From positions 1-13,417 of the forward strand of contig JAICRQ010000037.1 of assembly GCA_025966435.1 (NCBI GenBank): a DNA stretch of 13,417 bases, in the 5' to 3' direction. Shown here piece after piece: positions 7,494 through 13,417 of this stretch. A program made the translations under genes and the position numbers. Origin of the DNA: Anaerolineales bacterium. Lineage in GTDB: Bacteria; Chloroflexota; Anaerolineae; Anaerolineales; Villigracilaceae. Each line of letters starts with the position of its first letter. Position 1 is the first letter of the stretch. A model generated the notes under the pieces. It was not told the origin of the DNA. It did no database searches and saw nothing but the letters and a program-made list of their open reading frames with translations.

Positions 7494-7566
7494 CGACGAA
7501 TTTAGTCGTTTAATCGTCCGACCCAGCGACTACACCTGCCCTGGCAGGCGTGCTAGGGAAGTCGCT
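7492..7566. repeat. Intergenic nested palindrome between the methyltransferase and phosphorylase genes
   Basis: The 87-nt gap 7494-7580 holds two stem structures. AACGAC (7492-7497) pairs with GTCGTT (7505-7510) around a 7-nt loop. AGCGAC (7525-7530) pairs with GTCGCT (7561-7566), and that arm encloses a second stem, CCTGCC (7535-7540) with GGCAGG (7543-7548). The AGCGAC/GTCGCT theme recurs within the element, as in mobile palindromic repeats. There is no U tract, so it is not a standard terminator. It lies just before the phosphorylase ribosome-binding site (7572-7577) and might tune operon expression. Confidence 0.65.
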
Positions 7567-7571
7567 ACTAC

Positions 7572-7577
7572 GGAGAG
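7572..7577 (+). promoter_or_regulatory. Ribosome-binding site deciding the GTG start of the phosphorylase-like gene
   Basis: GGAGAG at 7572-7577, with five bases between GGAG and GTG 7581-7583, is a good Shine-Dalgarno match. It supports the GTG start in a gene with no nearby in-frame ATG. Confidence 0.65.
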
Positions 7578-7580
7578 TCT

Positions 7581-8354
7581 GTGAGTTTCCCGAATTATCC
7601 TGATAAACATAAACTTACGTCTCTGCTCACCGCAGATGAACTTGTTGCCTACCGGGCGCGGCTCGGACGGATGCCGAAGATAAAACCGGAAGGTGTGCTA
7701 TTTTGTCTGGAGCGCGGGTTACCACATCGTATGCGCTGGCGCATCCCTGTGGCGCGTGCCGGGGCGATGAACGCGGATGTCTATGCAGTGAAGAAATCCA
7801 AAGGCAGAGTCGCGGTGCTGACGAGTTTCGGCGGCGGCTCGCCGATGGTCATGGAACTGGCGGAAGAGCTTGCTGTGATGGGCACAAAGAAGATGGTTCT
7901 GATGACGTGGGGTGGAATTCTGCAGAACGATATCCAGCCTGGCGATATTATTGTCTGCAATCGTGCTATCCGGGACGAGGGCGCTTCCCATCACTATCTG
8001 CCTCCTGCAAAATATGTGGATGCCGATTCGCCGCTGGTGAATGAACTGGTAGAGGCGATTCGTGAACGCGGCGCCTCATGTTCGGTCGGCACCACATGGA
8101 CCACCGACGCGCCGTATCGTGAGACACGAGAAGAAGTCATTCAGTATCAAGCCGAAGGCGTGAAAACGGTCGAGATGGAATCCGCGGGATTGTTCACTGT
8201 AGGGCAGGTGCGCAACGTGCAGACGGCTTCGGTGGTGATCGGCATGGACAGCCTGGCATCCCTGCGCTGGCAAACCCCCGAACGCTTGGATGGAATCATG
8301 GGCTCGCTGGAGATCGTCTATGCGGCGGCGATCGATGTCCTTGGGCAGCCATGA
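7581..8354 (+). CDS. Nucleoside phosphorylase-like protein (PNP/UDP phosphorylase family), 257 aa
   Basis: The protein has the NP-I fold signatures. TSFGGGSPM (81-89) stands at the phosphate-loop position and GGIL at 111-114. GDIIVCNRAIRDEGASHHYLP is the strongly conserved base- and ribose-site segment. WTTDAPYRET follows, and then VEMESAGLF, where Glu198-Met199-Glu200 is the ribose-binding EME motif. The reaction would be cleavage of a nucleoside to base plus sugar (or sugar 1-phosphate). Two usual phosphate ligands are not obvious: there is no GDPxR motif near the N-terminus, and the Arg of the RxGTxG segment is replaced (MVLMTWGG, 105-112). Some relatives share this. The length is normal. 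In an operon with a radical SAM enzyme and two methyltransferases it could remove 5'-deoxyadenosine or related by-products, or act on the pathway's own nucleoside intermediate. Both roles are inference. It overlaps the next gene by 4 nt. Confidence 0.82.
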   Translation: MSFPNYPDKHKLTSLLTADELVAYRARLGRMPKIKPEGVLFCLERGLPHRMRWRIPVARAGAMNADVYAVKKSKGRVAVLTSFGGGSPMVMELAEELAVMGTKKMVLMTWGGILQNDIQPGDIIVCNRAIRDEGASHHYLPPAKYVDADSPLVNELVEAIRERGASCSVGTTWTTDAPYRETREEVIQYQAEGVKTVEMESAGLFTVGQVRNVQTASVVIGMDSLASLRWQTPERLDGIMGSLEIVYAAAIDVLGQP

Positions 8355-9274
8355 AACAGGAATTGTTCATCTGCCCGCGCTGCCGGACGAGGCTCGAGCG
8401 GACGACTCCTGAGAGGTTCACGTGTCCGCACGATGGGCTGGAATTCTGGAACGTGGATGGCATCTGGCGTTTCCTTTTGCCCGAAAGCGAAGCCCATTAT
8501 GCCCGCTTTATCAGAGACTATGAAGCGATTCGTCAAGCTGAGGGACGTGGGAGCAACTCGGCAAAGTACTATCAAGCCTTGCCTTTCAAAGATTTGAGCG
8601 GCCATCTTAAGAGGGATTGGAGAATCCGTGCTCGCAGCTTCAAGCTTCTTGTCAACAGGGTCTTGACGAAACTTCAAGATCCTCTGGAACGTTCCTTGAA
8701 AGTTCTCGATCTGGGTGCAGGCAACGGCTGGCTCTCCAACCGGCTTGCCGCGCAGGGCGACCGGGTTTTCGCTATAGACCTACTGGTCAACGATAGAGAT
8801 GGGCTAGGGGCATGGAAGTATTATGAGCATACGTTTACGCCTGTGCAGGCAGAGTTCAATCATTTGCCGATCATGGACCGGTTTGCCGATGTTGTCATCT
8901 TCAACGCTTCCTTTCATTATTCAGAAGATTACACCCAAACTCTAGAAGAGGCGCTGCGAGTTCTTTCTCCCAAAGGAAGAGTCGTGATCATGGACTCGCC
9001 CGTCTATCGCAGGAGCACATCGGGCGAGAAAATGGTGGAAGAGCGTGAGGCACAGTTTCAGGAAAAATATGGCTTTGCTTCCGACAACCTGCAAAGCGAG
9101 AATTTCCTTACCTATTCCCGCCTGGATGAATTGGCGAAGAAACTCAACATTCAATGGAAATTCTTCACGCCCTTTTATGGCTTGCGCTGGATGCTGCGTC
9201 CTTTGACATCTATCTTCCTGCAAAGACGAGAACCTTCAAAGTTTCATTTAATCGTGGGAAGGAAACACGCGTAG
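8351..9274 (+). CDS. Methyltransferase with N-terminal zinc-ribbon-like domain, 307 aa
   Basis: The first about 45 residues resemble a Trm112-like zinc ribbon: Cys8-Pro-Arg-Cys11, then Cys25-Pro-His-Asp28, then VDGIWRFLLPESE. The fourth cysteine is missing (His27 or Asp28 may replace it). Residues from about 115 on form a class I methyltransferase domain: VLDLGAGNGWLSNRLAAQG (motif I, 118-136), VFAIDLLVND (motif II), DVVIFNASFHYSED (post-II) and LSPKGRVVIMDSP. The substrate is a small molecule or lipid-like compound of unknown identity. The ATGA overlap with the phosphorylase gene (8351-8354) indicates translational coupling. The stop is 14 nt before the amidohydrolase start. The ribbon-methyltransferase architecture is widespread in secondary and cell-envelope metabolism and does not itself name a substrate. 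Confidence 0.85.
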   Translation: MKQELFICPRCRTRLERTTPERFTCPHDGLEFWNVDGIWRFLLPESEAHYARFIRDYEAIRQAEGRGSNSAKYYQALPFKDLSGHLKRDWRIRARSFKLLVNRVLTKLQDPLERSLKVLDLGAGNGWLSNRLAAQGDRVFAIDLLVNDRDGLGAWKYYEHTFTPVQAEFNHLPIMDRFADVVIFNASFHYSEDYTQTLEEALRVLSPKGRVVIMDSPVYRRSTSGEKMVEEREAQFQEKYGFASDNLQSENFLTYSRLDELAKKLNIQWKFFTPFYGLRWMLRPLTSIFLQRREPSKFHLIVGRKHA

Positions 9275-9288
9275 CGAGCTTCCTCATC

Positions 9289-10323
9289 ATGAAACTCAAA
9301 GACTTCAAACCGCAATCCAAGCTCGTGACCAAAAGCACCCGGGTGGACAAACCGAAGTTCCCGGTCATCGACGCGCATAATCATCTGGGTGAGCCTTTCG
9401 GCGGCGGATGGGATCAGAAGCCGCTGAGCAAATTGCTCGATCTGTTGGATGAAGCGGGCGTGACTCACTATGTCGATCTCGATGGCGGTTGGGGAGAGGA
9501 CATCCTCTACGCACACTTGAAACATTTCAAAGAAGGCGCGCCGGAGCGGTTCCAAATTTTCGGCGGCGTGGATTGGTCGAAGTGGGAAAGCCTGGGTGAC
9601 GGATTCCCCGATTGGGCGGCCGGCAGGCTAAGAATCCAGAAAGAGGCGGGCGCGCAGGGACTGAAGATTTGGAAACCGTTTGGGCTGCATGTCAGAGATC
9701 ATTATGGGAAATTAGTTAAGGTGGACGATGCGCGCCTGAATCCCATCTGGGAAGCGGCAAGCGAATTAGGCTTGCCTGTCCTGATTCATGTCGCGGACCC
9801 GGTCGCGTTCTTTGACCCGATAGACGAGACCAATGAGCGCTGGGAGGAGCTCGGCAAGCATCCCGACTGGGCGTTCACGAGTCCACCGCTCCCTCCGTTT
9901 CTGGAGATCCTGAATGGACTCAAGAACCTCGTTGCTCGTCATCCCGCTACTGTTTTCATCGGCGCGCATGTGGGGTGTTACGGTGAGAATCTGGGATGGG
10001 TCGGTCAGATGCTCGATGAATGCCCGAACTATTTCATTGATATATCTGCGCGGCTTGGCGAGCTGGGAAGGCAGCCCTATACGGCGCGGAAATTTTTCAT
10101 CCAATATCAGGACCGGATTTTGTTTGGCTCCGACATGGGCCCGAACCTGGCTGCTTATCGTTTGTATTATCGCTTTCTGGAAAGCGATGATGAATATTTC
10201 AACTACAACACAACCGAAGTGCCTGCCCAGGGTCGCTGGTATGTTTGCGGAATGTATTTGCCTGACGATGTGTTGAGAAACGTCTATTCTGAGAATGCCA
10301 AACGCATTTTGAAGATAGAGTGA
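9289..10323 (+). CDS. Amidohydrolase family (Amidohydro_2) metal-dependent hydrolase or decarboxylase, 344 aa
   Basis: The TIM-barrel metal-site signatures are all present: His30-Asn-His32 (DAHNHLG), His167 (LIHVADP), His227 (IGAHVGC) and Asp282 (LFGSDMGP). [12 protein letters not shown] lies between them. The C-terminus (NAKRILKIE) is the normal end of this family, where members hydrolyse C-N or C-O bonds or decarboxylate ring acids. ATG 9289 was chosen because conserved residues begin soon after it. An open frame extends upstream to 9154, but that part lies inside the methyltransferase gene and reads as an unrelated peptide. No strong Shine-Dalgarno is visible; the 14-nt spacing suggests coupling. 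It sits between the methyltransferase group and the alpha-galactosidase, so it could belong to either functional group. The exact reaction is unknown. Confidence 0.82.
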   Translation: MKLKDFKPQSKLVTKSTRVDKPKFPVIDAHNHLGEPFGGGWDQKPLSKLLDLLDEAGVTHYVDLDGGWGEDILYAHLKHFKEGAPERFQIFGGVDWSKWESLGDGFPDWAAGRLRIQKEAGAQGLKIWKPFGLHVRDHYGKLVKVDDARLNPIWEAASELGLPVLIHVADPVAFFDPIDETNERWEELGKHPDWAFTSPPLPPFLEILNGLKNLVARHPATVFIGAHVGCYGENLGWVGQMLDECPNYFIDISARLGELGRQPYTARKFFIQYQDRILFGSDMGPNLAAYRLYYRFLESDDEYFNYNTTEVPAQGRWYVCGMYLPDDVLRNVYSENAKRILKIE

Positions 10324-10334
10324 GACGAAAAACA

Positions 10335-10342
10335 AAAGGAGA
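10335..10342 (+). promoter_or_regulatory. Ribosome-binding site deciding the start of the GH4 gene
   Basis: AAAAGGAG-type sequence at 10335-10342 lies four to five bases before ATG 10347-10349. This near-ideal Shine-Dalgarno rules out the upstream in-frame GTG at 10320, which overlaps the preceding stop. Confidence 0.8.
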
Positions 10343-10346
10343 TTTC

Positions 10347-11678
10347 ATGACCAAAATCACGTTCATTGGCGCGGGGAGCCTGGGTTTCACGAGCGTACTG
10401 GTGCGCGACATCCTAACGTTTCCTCTGCTGGAGAATGCGACCATTTCCCTGATGGACATCCACCCGGAGCGACTGGAATGGGCAAAGAAGGGAGTCGAAA
10501 AACTGATCACGGCGGGGAACCGCCCCGCGAAGGTAGAAGCGACGCTGGATCGAGCAGAGGCCCTCAAGGATGCGGATGTCGTACTGACGACGATCCTGGC
10601 GGGCAATACCGAAGTCTGGCGCCACGATATCGAGATTCCCAAGAAATATGGCGTTGACATCAACGTCGGCGACACGCGCGGACCCAGCGGTATCTTCCGT
10701 TTTTTGCGGACGATCAACCCGATGATGGATATTGTCTGTGATATGGAGAAATACTGCCCAGGCGCTGTGCTGTTGAACTACACCAATCCGATGGCGATGC
10801 TGTGTGCCGCGCTGCAGCGACAGACATTTATTCCCGTCACAGGTTTATGTCATTCCGTACAGGGCACGGCGATGATGCTCGCCGAGTGGATTGAGGCGCC
10901 GTATGACGAGATTGATTATCTTTGTGCCGGTATTAACCATCAGGCGTGGTATCTCAAGTATGAATGGAACGGCAAGGACGCTTATCCGCTCATCCATAAA
11001 GCAATCACGGAACAGCCGGAGATCTACAACGCGGAGCCTGTGCGGAACGAGATGTATCTTGCCCTTGGAAAATATGTGACGGAGTCGAGCGGGCATAACT
11101 CGGAATACAACCCATGGTTCCGCAAACGTCCGGACCTGATCGAGAAATACTGCACCCACGGCACGAATTGGAATCCCGGGGAATATGCGTACATCCTCAA
11201 GGAATACCAGCAAAACGAAGCCACCTGGCAGGCACAGGTAAAAGAACGCCTCGAGCGGCCCCTCACGGAGGAGCATCTTGAGCGCGGTCATGAATACGCC
11301 GCATACATTATCAACGCCTTGCAAGGCGGCGAGATGTTCAAATTCAATGGCAACGTCCGGAATACGAACCTGATCACGAACCTGCCGGAAGGCGCGTGTG
11401 TGGAAGTACCGGTCGTTGTAGACAGGGCAGGTTTCCATCCCATCTACGTGGGAGCATTGCCAGCCGAATGCGCCTTGCTGACAGGGCTTTCGAGCGGCAT
11501 TGAGGAGCTTGCCATCGAGGGTTCTCTCGCAGGCGATCCCGTCGCGATCTATCGTGCAATCGCTCATGATCCTTTGACATCCGCTGTGTTGTCCCTTGCC
11601 GAAATCCGCCAGATGACTAACGAGCTCTTTGCCCGGCACAAAGACTATCTGCCGCAGTTCAAGCACCATTCGGTCTAA
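10347..11678 (+). CDS. melA: Alpha-galactosidase, glycoside hydrolase family 4 (MelA-like, NAD- and metal-dependent), 443 aa
   Basis: The N-terminus [11 protein letters not shown] is the NAD-binding Rossmann loop of GH4. The family landmarks appear in order: [53 protein letters not shown] and [15 protein letters not shown]. Cys168 and His198 are the expected Mn2+ ligands. Many segments (TNPMAM, CHSVQGT, CAGIN, GNVRN, the C-terminal DYLP) match the E. coli MelA sequence as I recall it, and the length is similar (443 against about 451). GH4 enzymes open the glycosidic bond by a transient oxidation at C3 using bound NAD, unlike classical glycosidases. The substrate is probably melibiose- or raffinose-type alpha-galactosides in the cytoplasm; other GH4 specificities (alpha-glucoside, alpha-galacturonide) are less likely. 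No signal peptide is seen. It lies 23 nt after the amidohydrolase gene and 38 nt before the STAS gene. Confidence 0.85.
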   Translation: MTKITFIGAGSLGFTSVLVRDILTFPLLENATISLMDIHPERLEWAKKGVEKLITAGNRPAKVEATLDRAEALKDADVVLTTILAGNTEVWRHDIEIPKKYGVDINVGDTRGPSGIFRFLRTINPMMDIVCDMEKYCPGAVLLNYTNPMAMLCAALQRQTFIPVTGLCHSVQGTAMMLAEWIEAPYDEIDYLCAGINHQAWYLKYEWNGKDAYPLIHKAITEQPEIYNAEPVRNEMYLALGKYVTESSGHNSEYNPWFRKRPDLIEKYCTHGTNWNPGEYAYILKEYQQNEATWQAQVKERLERPLTEEHLERGHEYAAYIINALQGGEMFKFNGNVRNTNLITNLPEGACVEVPVVVDRAGFHPIYVGALPAECALLTGLSSGIEELAIEGSLAGDPVAIYRAIAHDPLTSAVLSLAEIRQMTNELFARHKDYLPQFKHHSV

Positions 11679-11706
11679 AGTCAAAGGTTACAGGTTGAAA
11701 ATTGAT

Positions 11707-11712
11707 AGGTGA
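11707..11712 (+). promoter_or_regulatory. Ribosome-binding site of the STAS gene
   Basis: AGGTGA at 11707-11712, four bases before ATG 11717, is a fair Shine-Dalgarno. It favours that ATG over the in-frame TTG at 11702. Confidence 0.55.
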
Positions 11713-11716
11713 AATT

Positions 11717-12058
11717 ATGGAACTTCAATACAACGAAGTGGAAGACAACATACGGTTGATCAAATTGACTGGCAGATTGGATATTGGTGGAGTAGACGCC
11801 ATCGAGACTAAATTCTCGGATTACAGCTCAGGCGAAAACCCCCGTGTGATCGTGGACCTCTCGGATGTAGAGTTTCTCGCTTCCAGCGGTATCCGCTTGT
11901 TGACGCTCAGCGCGAAATCGATCGCAAGCCGGGGTGGACGATTGGTGCTTCTCAACCCAAACTCCGATGTAAAAGATGTGTTGGACATTACCGGTGTCCC
12001 TGCCATCGTTCCCATATACTATGATCTTAAGTCCGCTACGGCGGCGTTGAAGGGTTGA
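11717..12058 (+). CDS. STAS-domain protein, anti-sigma factor antagonist type, 113 aa
   Basis: This is a stand-alone STAS domain of the SpoIIAA/RsbV family. It has LTGRLDIGGVDAIE near the start, then VDLSDVEFLASSGIRLL, where Ser57 (the second Ser of SSG) aligns with the phosphorylated serine of SpoIIAA. GRLVLLNPNSDVKDVLDITG and a short C-terminal helix complete the normal-sized fold. Such proteins switch partners with an anti-sigma/serine kinase according to phosphorylation and so control an alternative sigma factor or another output. No kinase, phosphatase or sigma factor gene is present in the window, so the partner lies elsewhere. It is the last gene of the plus-strand run, ending 19 bp from the convergent GH36 stop with no recognisable terminator between them. 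Whether it is co-regulated with the alpha-galactosidase or merely sits there is unknown. Confidence 0.88.
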   Translation: MELQYNEVEDNIRLIKLTGRLDIGGVDAIETKFSDYSSGENPRVIVDLSDVEFLASSGIRLLTLSAKSIASRGGRLVLLNPNSDVKDVLDITGVPAIVPIYYDLKSATAALKG

Positions 12059-12077
12059 ACCACACGTACCGTTCATA

Positions 12078-13417
12078 TCAAGAAGATAAACAGAGCGGCT
12101 TCTCCCGGATCGGCTCATGGCTGAAAAAGTATAAGGCGCTGTAATGACCTGGGAGTGTTACAGCAATCCTGGACTCGGTTTGTTCGGTCGTGGACTGGTT
12201 TTCCCAACTATAAAGATAAACGGAATCGTTAATGCCAAGATCTGAAAGTGGATACGTCCGTTGTACGACGTGATTCGCGGTGTTCAGGAAAAGAATCGCG
12301 CCCTGCCCGCTCGAGTTTGATGGATGGCGAAGTTGAACGAGCACCGGGTCCTCTGCTCTGGCGGCATACCTGAGAGAATGCGGTTGGACCTTATCTGACT
12401 TCTCATGGAAGAGCTCAGATTGTCCCAGCAGAGGAAAATCACAAGTAGCTCGCTGTTCAGATAGAAGGAGCTTCCAGAGCTGCAAACGATCCGGGGAAAG
12501 TTCTCCAAGGTGATCGCTGGTCATCATGACGCCGCCTGTCATCCCCGCGTAGAGTGCCAAGCTTTTAATCTCTTCTTCCGATAAGTCACTGAAGCGTTCG
12601 CGTAACAGCACGCAATCCGGGTCGCTTTGCCACAGGATGTGATTCGCAAAATTCCGGCAGGATTGGTCGCGCAACAGGGATTGTGCAGAATAGTCCCCAC
12701 TCCAGGCTACGCCCACATCCCGGCCGATGCGGACACCGTTTACCAACCCGATCGATGCCCAGAGCGGACAACCGCATCCTAGCCAAAGAGCCTCGCCGAT
12801 TTCCTCACGGATCATCTCTGCCACGCGTCGCCAGATCTCGATACGTGTCATGCCAGGCATATGCCAGAGGGCGCGGTCAGGACCATATTCGCTGCCGAAG
12901 TGCATGAAATCCGTTTTGAAATATTCGCACTCCCACTCCTGCCGCCAGGTGCGAAAAACGTTTTTTAGATACGCAAACGCGTCTGGATGTGTGGTATCAA
13001 GAATGTAGTACTCTTCACTGCGCTTGTGCCACCGAAATTCCCCATAGAACTGCATATGCAACAGCGGTTTTCCATTGTTTCTATCGCTGACGACCCAATC
13101 CGGGTGGTCACGGTAGAGATGGCTGCGATTGCCCACCATGAAGGGAGCGATCCATAGCCCAGGGGTGAAACCCGCGGCGCGAATATCCTCAAGCAGAGGT
13201 TTCATTTCGCGAGGAAATTGCGGCCTCACCTCCAGCCAGTCACCCATCTCAGGTGTGAAGCCATCGTCGATCTGAAAAACGCTCATCGGAAGATTCTCTC
13301 GCGTGGCAACCTCCTGCGCCGCGTGTAGGTGATCGAGAATGTTTTCTTCCGTGATGTAAGCATACAGGTTGTACCAGGAACACCATCCCGTGATCGGTGG
13401 AGCAGACAAACGCGGCG
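12078..13417 (-). CDS. Alpha-galactosidase, glycoside hydrolase family 36-type catalytic domain (N-terminus cut by window edge)
   Basis: The frame is open to the right edge. A TTG at 13407-13409 is not taken as the start, because GH36 enzymes carry an N-terminal beta-sandwich before the catalytic barrel, and here the visible sequence begins right at GWCSWYNLY. Barrel landmarks follow: VFQIDDGF, PGLWIAPFM and EYFKTDFMHFG, whose Asp (codon 12909-12911) is the expected nucleophile. In VRIGRDVGVAW the Asp (codon 12717-12719) is the expected acid/base, 64 residues later, in line with GH36. GMTGGVMMTSDHLGELS and a C-terminal beta domain (AILFLNTANHVVQRTYPL) close the protein. It would hydrolyse terminal alpha-galactosyl units by the retaining mechanism. 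No conclusion on secretion is possible without the N-terminus. It converges on the STAS gene. Confidence 0.87.
   Translation of the reverse strand, partial: PRLSAPPITGWCSWYNLYAYITEENILDHLHAAQEVATRENLPMSVFQIDDGFTPEMGDWLEVRPQFPREMKPLLEDIRAAGFTPGLWIAPFMVGNRSHLYRDHPDWVVSDRNNGKPLLHMQFYGEFRWHKRSEEYYILDTTHPDAFAYLKNVFRTWRQEWECEYFKTDFMHFGSEYGPDRALWHMPGMTRIEIWRRVAEMIREEIGEALWLGCGCPLWASIGLVNGVRIGRDVGVAWSGDYSAQSLLRDQSCRNFANHILWQSDPDCVLLRERFSDLSEEEIKSLALYAGMTGGVMMTSDHLGELSPDRLQLWKLLLSEQRATCDFPLLGQSELFHEKSDKVQPHSLRYAARAEDPVLVQLRHPSNSSGQGAILFLNTANHVVQRTYPLSDLGINDSVYLYSWENQSTTEQTESRIAVTLPGHYSALYFFSHEPIREKPLCLSS

Noticed and set aside
7494..7580. Rho-independent terminator in the methyltransferase-phosphorylase gap
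   Set aside because: The stems are there but no T-run follows any of them. A ribosome-binding site and GTG start come straight after.
9154..9288. Upstream extension of the amidohydrolase frame
   Set aside because: It overlaps conserved methyltransferase coding sequence in another frame, and family similarity starts after ATG 9289.
10845..11684. 279-residue minus-strand open frame opposite the GH4 gene
   Set aside because: It is a shadow of the clearly recognised GH4 coding sequence, with no family features of its own.
11679..11716. AGTCAAAGG/AGGTTGAAAATTG-like sequence as a repeat or promoter
   Set aside because: It is too short and imperfect to call a repeat, and no -35/-10 pair with proper spacing was found.
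13407..13409. TTG as the start of the GH36 gene
   Set aside because: The frame continues open to the window edge, and GH36 enzymes need an N-terminal domain before GWCSWY. The gene is treated as cut off.

Overview
The window reads as a chromosomal segment of a bacterium of moderate GC content. The gene families and several short repeat types suggest a Chloroflexota member of the Anaerolineae type. That placement is inference from gene style and repeat texture, because no rRNA or other phylogenetic marker is present. There are no RNA genes, CRISPR arrays, transposases or phage genes. Coding density is very high: ten or more genes lie nearly end to end, and the only sizeable non-coding stretches are the divergent gap at 4079-4198 and a repeat-filled gap at 7494-7580.

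Left block (1-4078, minus strand): a group-4-type glycosyltransferase (2900-4078) is translationally coupled through a TGATG overlap to a very long membrane protein reading frame. This frame is open from 2900 past the left edge (at least 966 residues). It appears to fuse a GT-C/6-PTPS-related multispanning membrane protein, with its extracytoplasmic domain, to an O-antigen ligase (Wzy_C) domain. The pair points to surface polysaccharide or glycan assembly and export-side ligation.

Central block (4087-12058, plus strand): a near-consensus sigma-70 promoter (TTGACA, 17 bp, TATATT) drives what looks like one long operon. Its order is nucleotidyltransferase-fold protein, B12-binding-type radical SAM enzyme, class I methyltransferase, nucleoside-phosphorylase-like protein, zinc-ribbon methyltransferase, amidohydrolase, GH4 alpha-galactosidase (MelA-like) and a STAS-domain protein. 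Three junctions are 4-nt ATGA overlaps. The first six genes resemble an uncharacterised biosynthetic or modification pathway. Its product cannot be read from sequence.

Right block (12078-13417, minus strand): the C-terminal catalytic part of a GH36-type alpha-galactosidase runs off the right edge. It converges on the STAS gene with only 19 bp between stops. The window therefore holds two mechanistically unrelated alpha-galactosidases.

A striking secondary theme is repeats that have become coding sequence. A TAATTGG heptamer array lies inside the O-antigen ligase half. A GC-rich palindrome forms the C-terminus of the nucleotidyltransferase gene. A long 26-bp-arm inverted repeat is read through in the tail of the radical SAM gene. 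A fourth nested palindrome sits just ahead of the phosphorylase ribosome-binding site.
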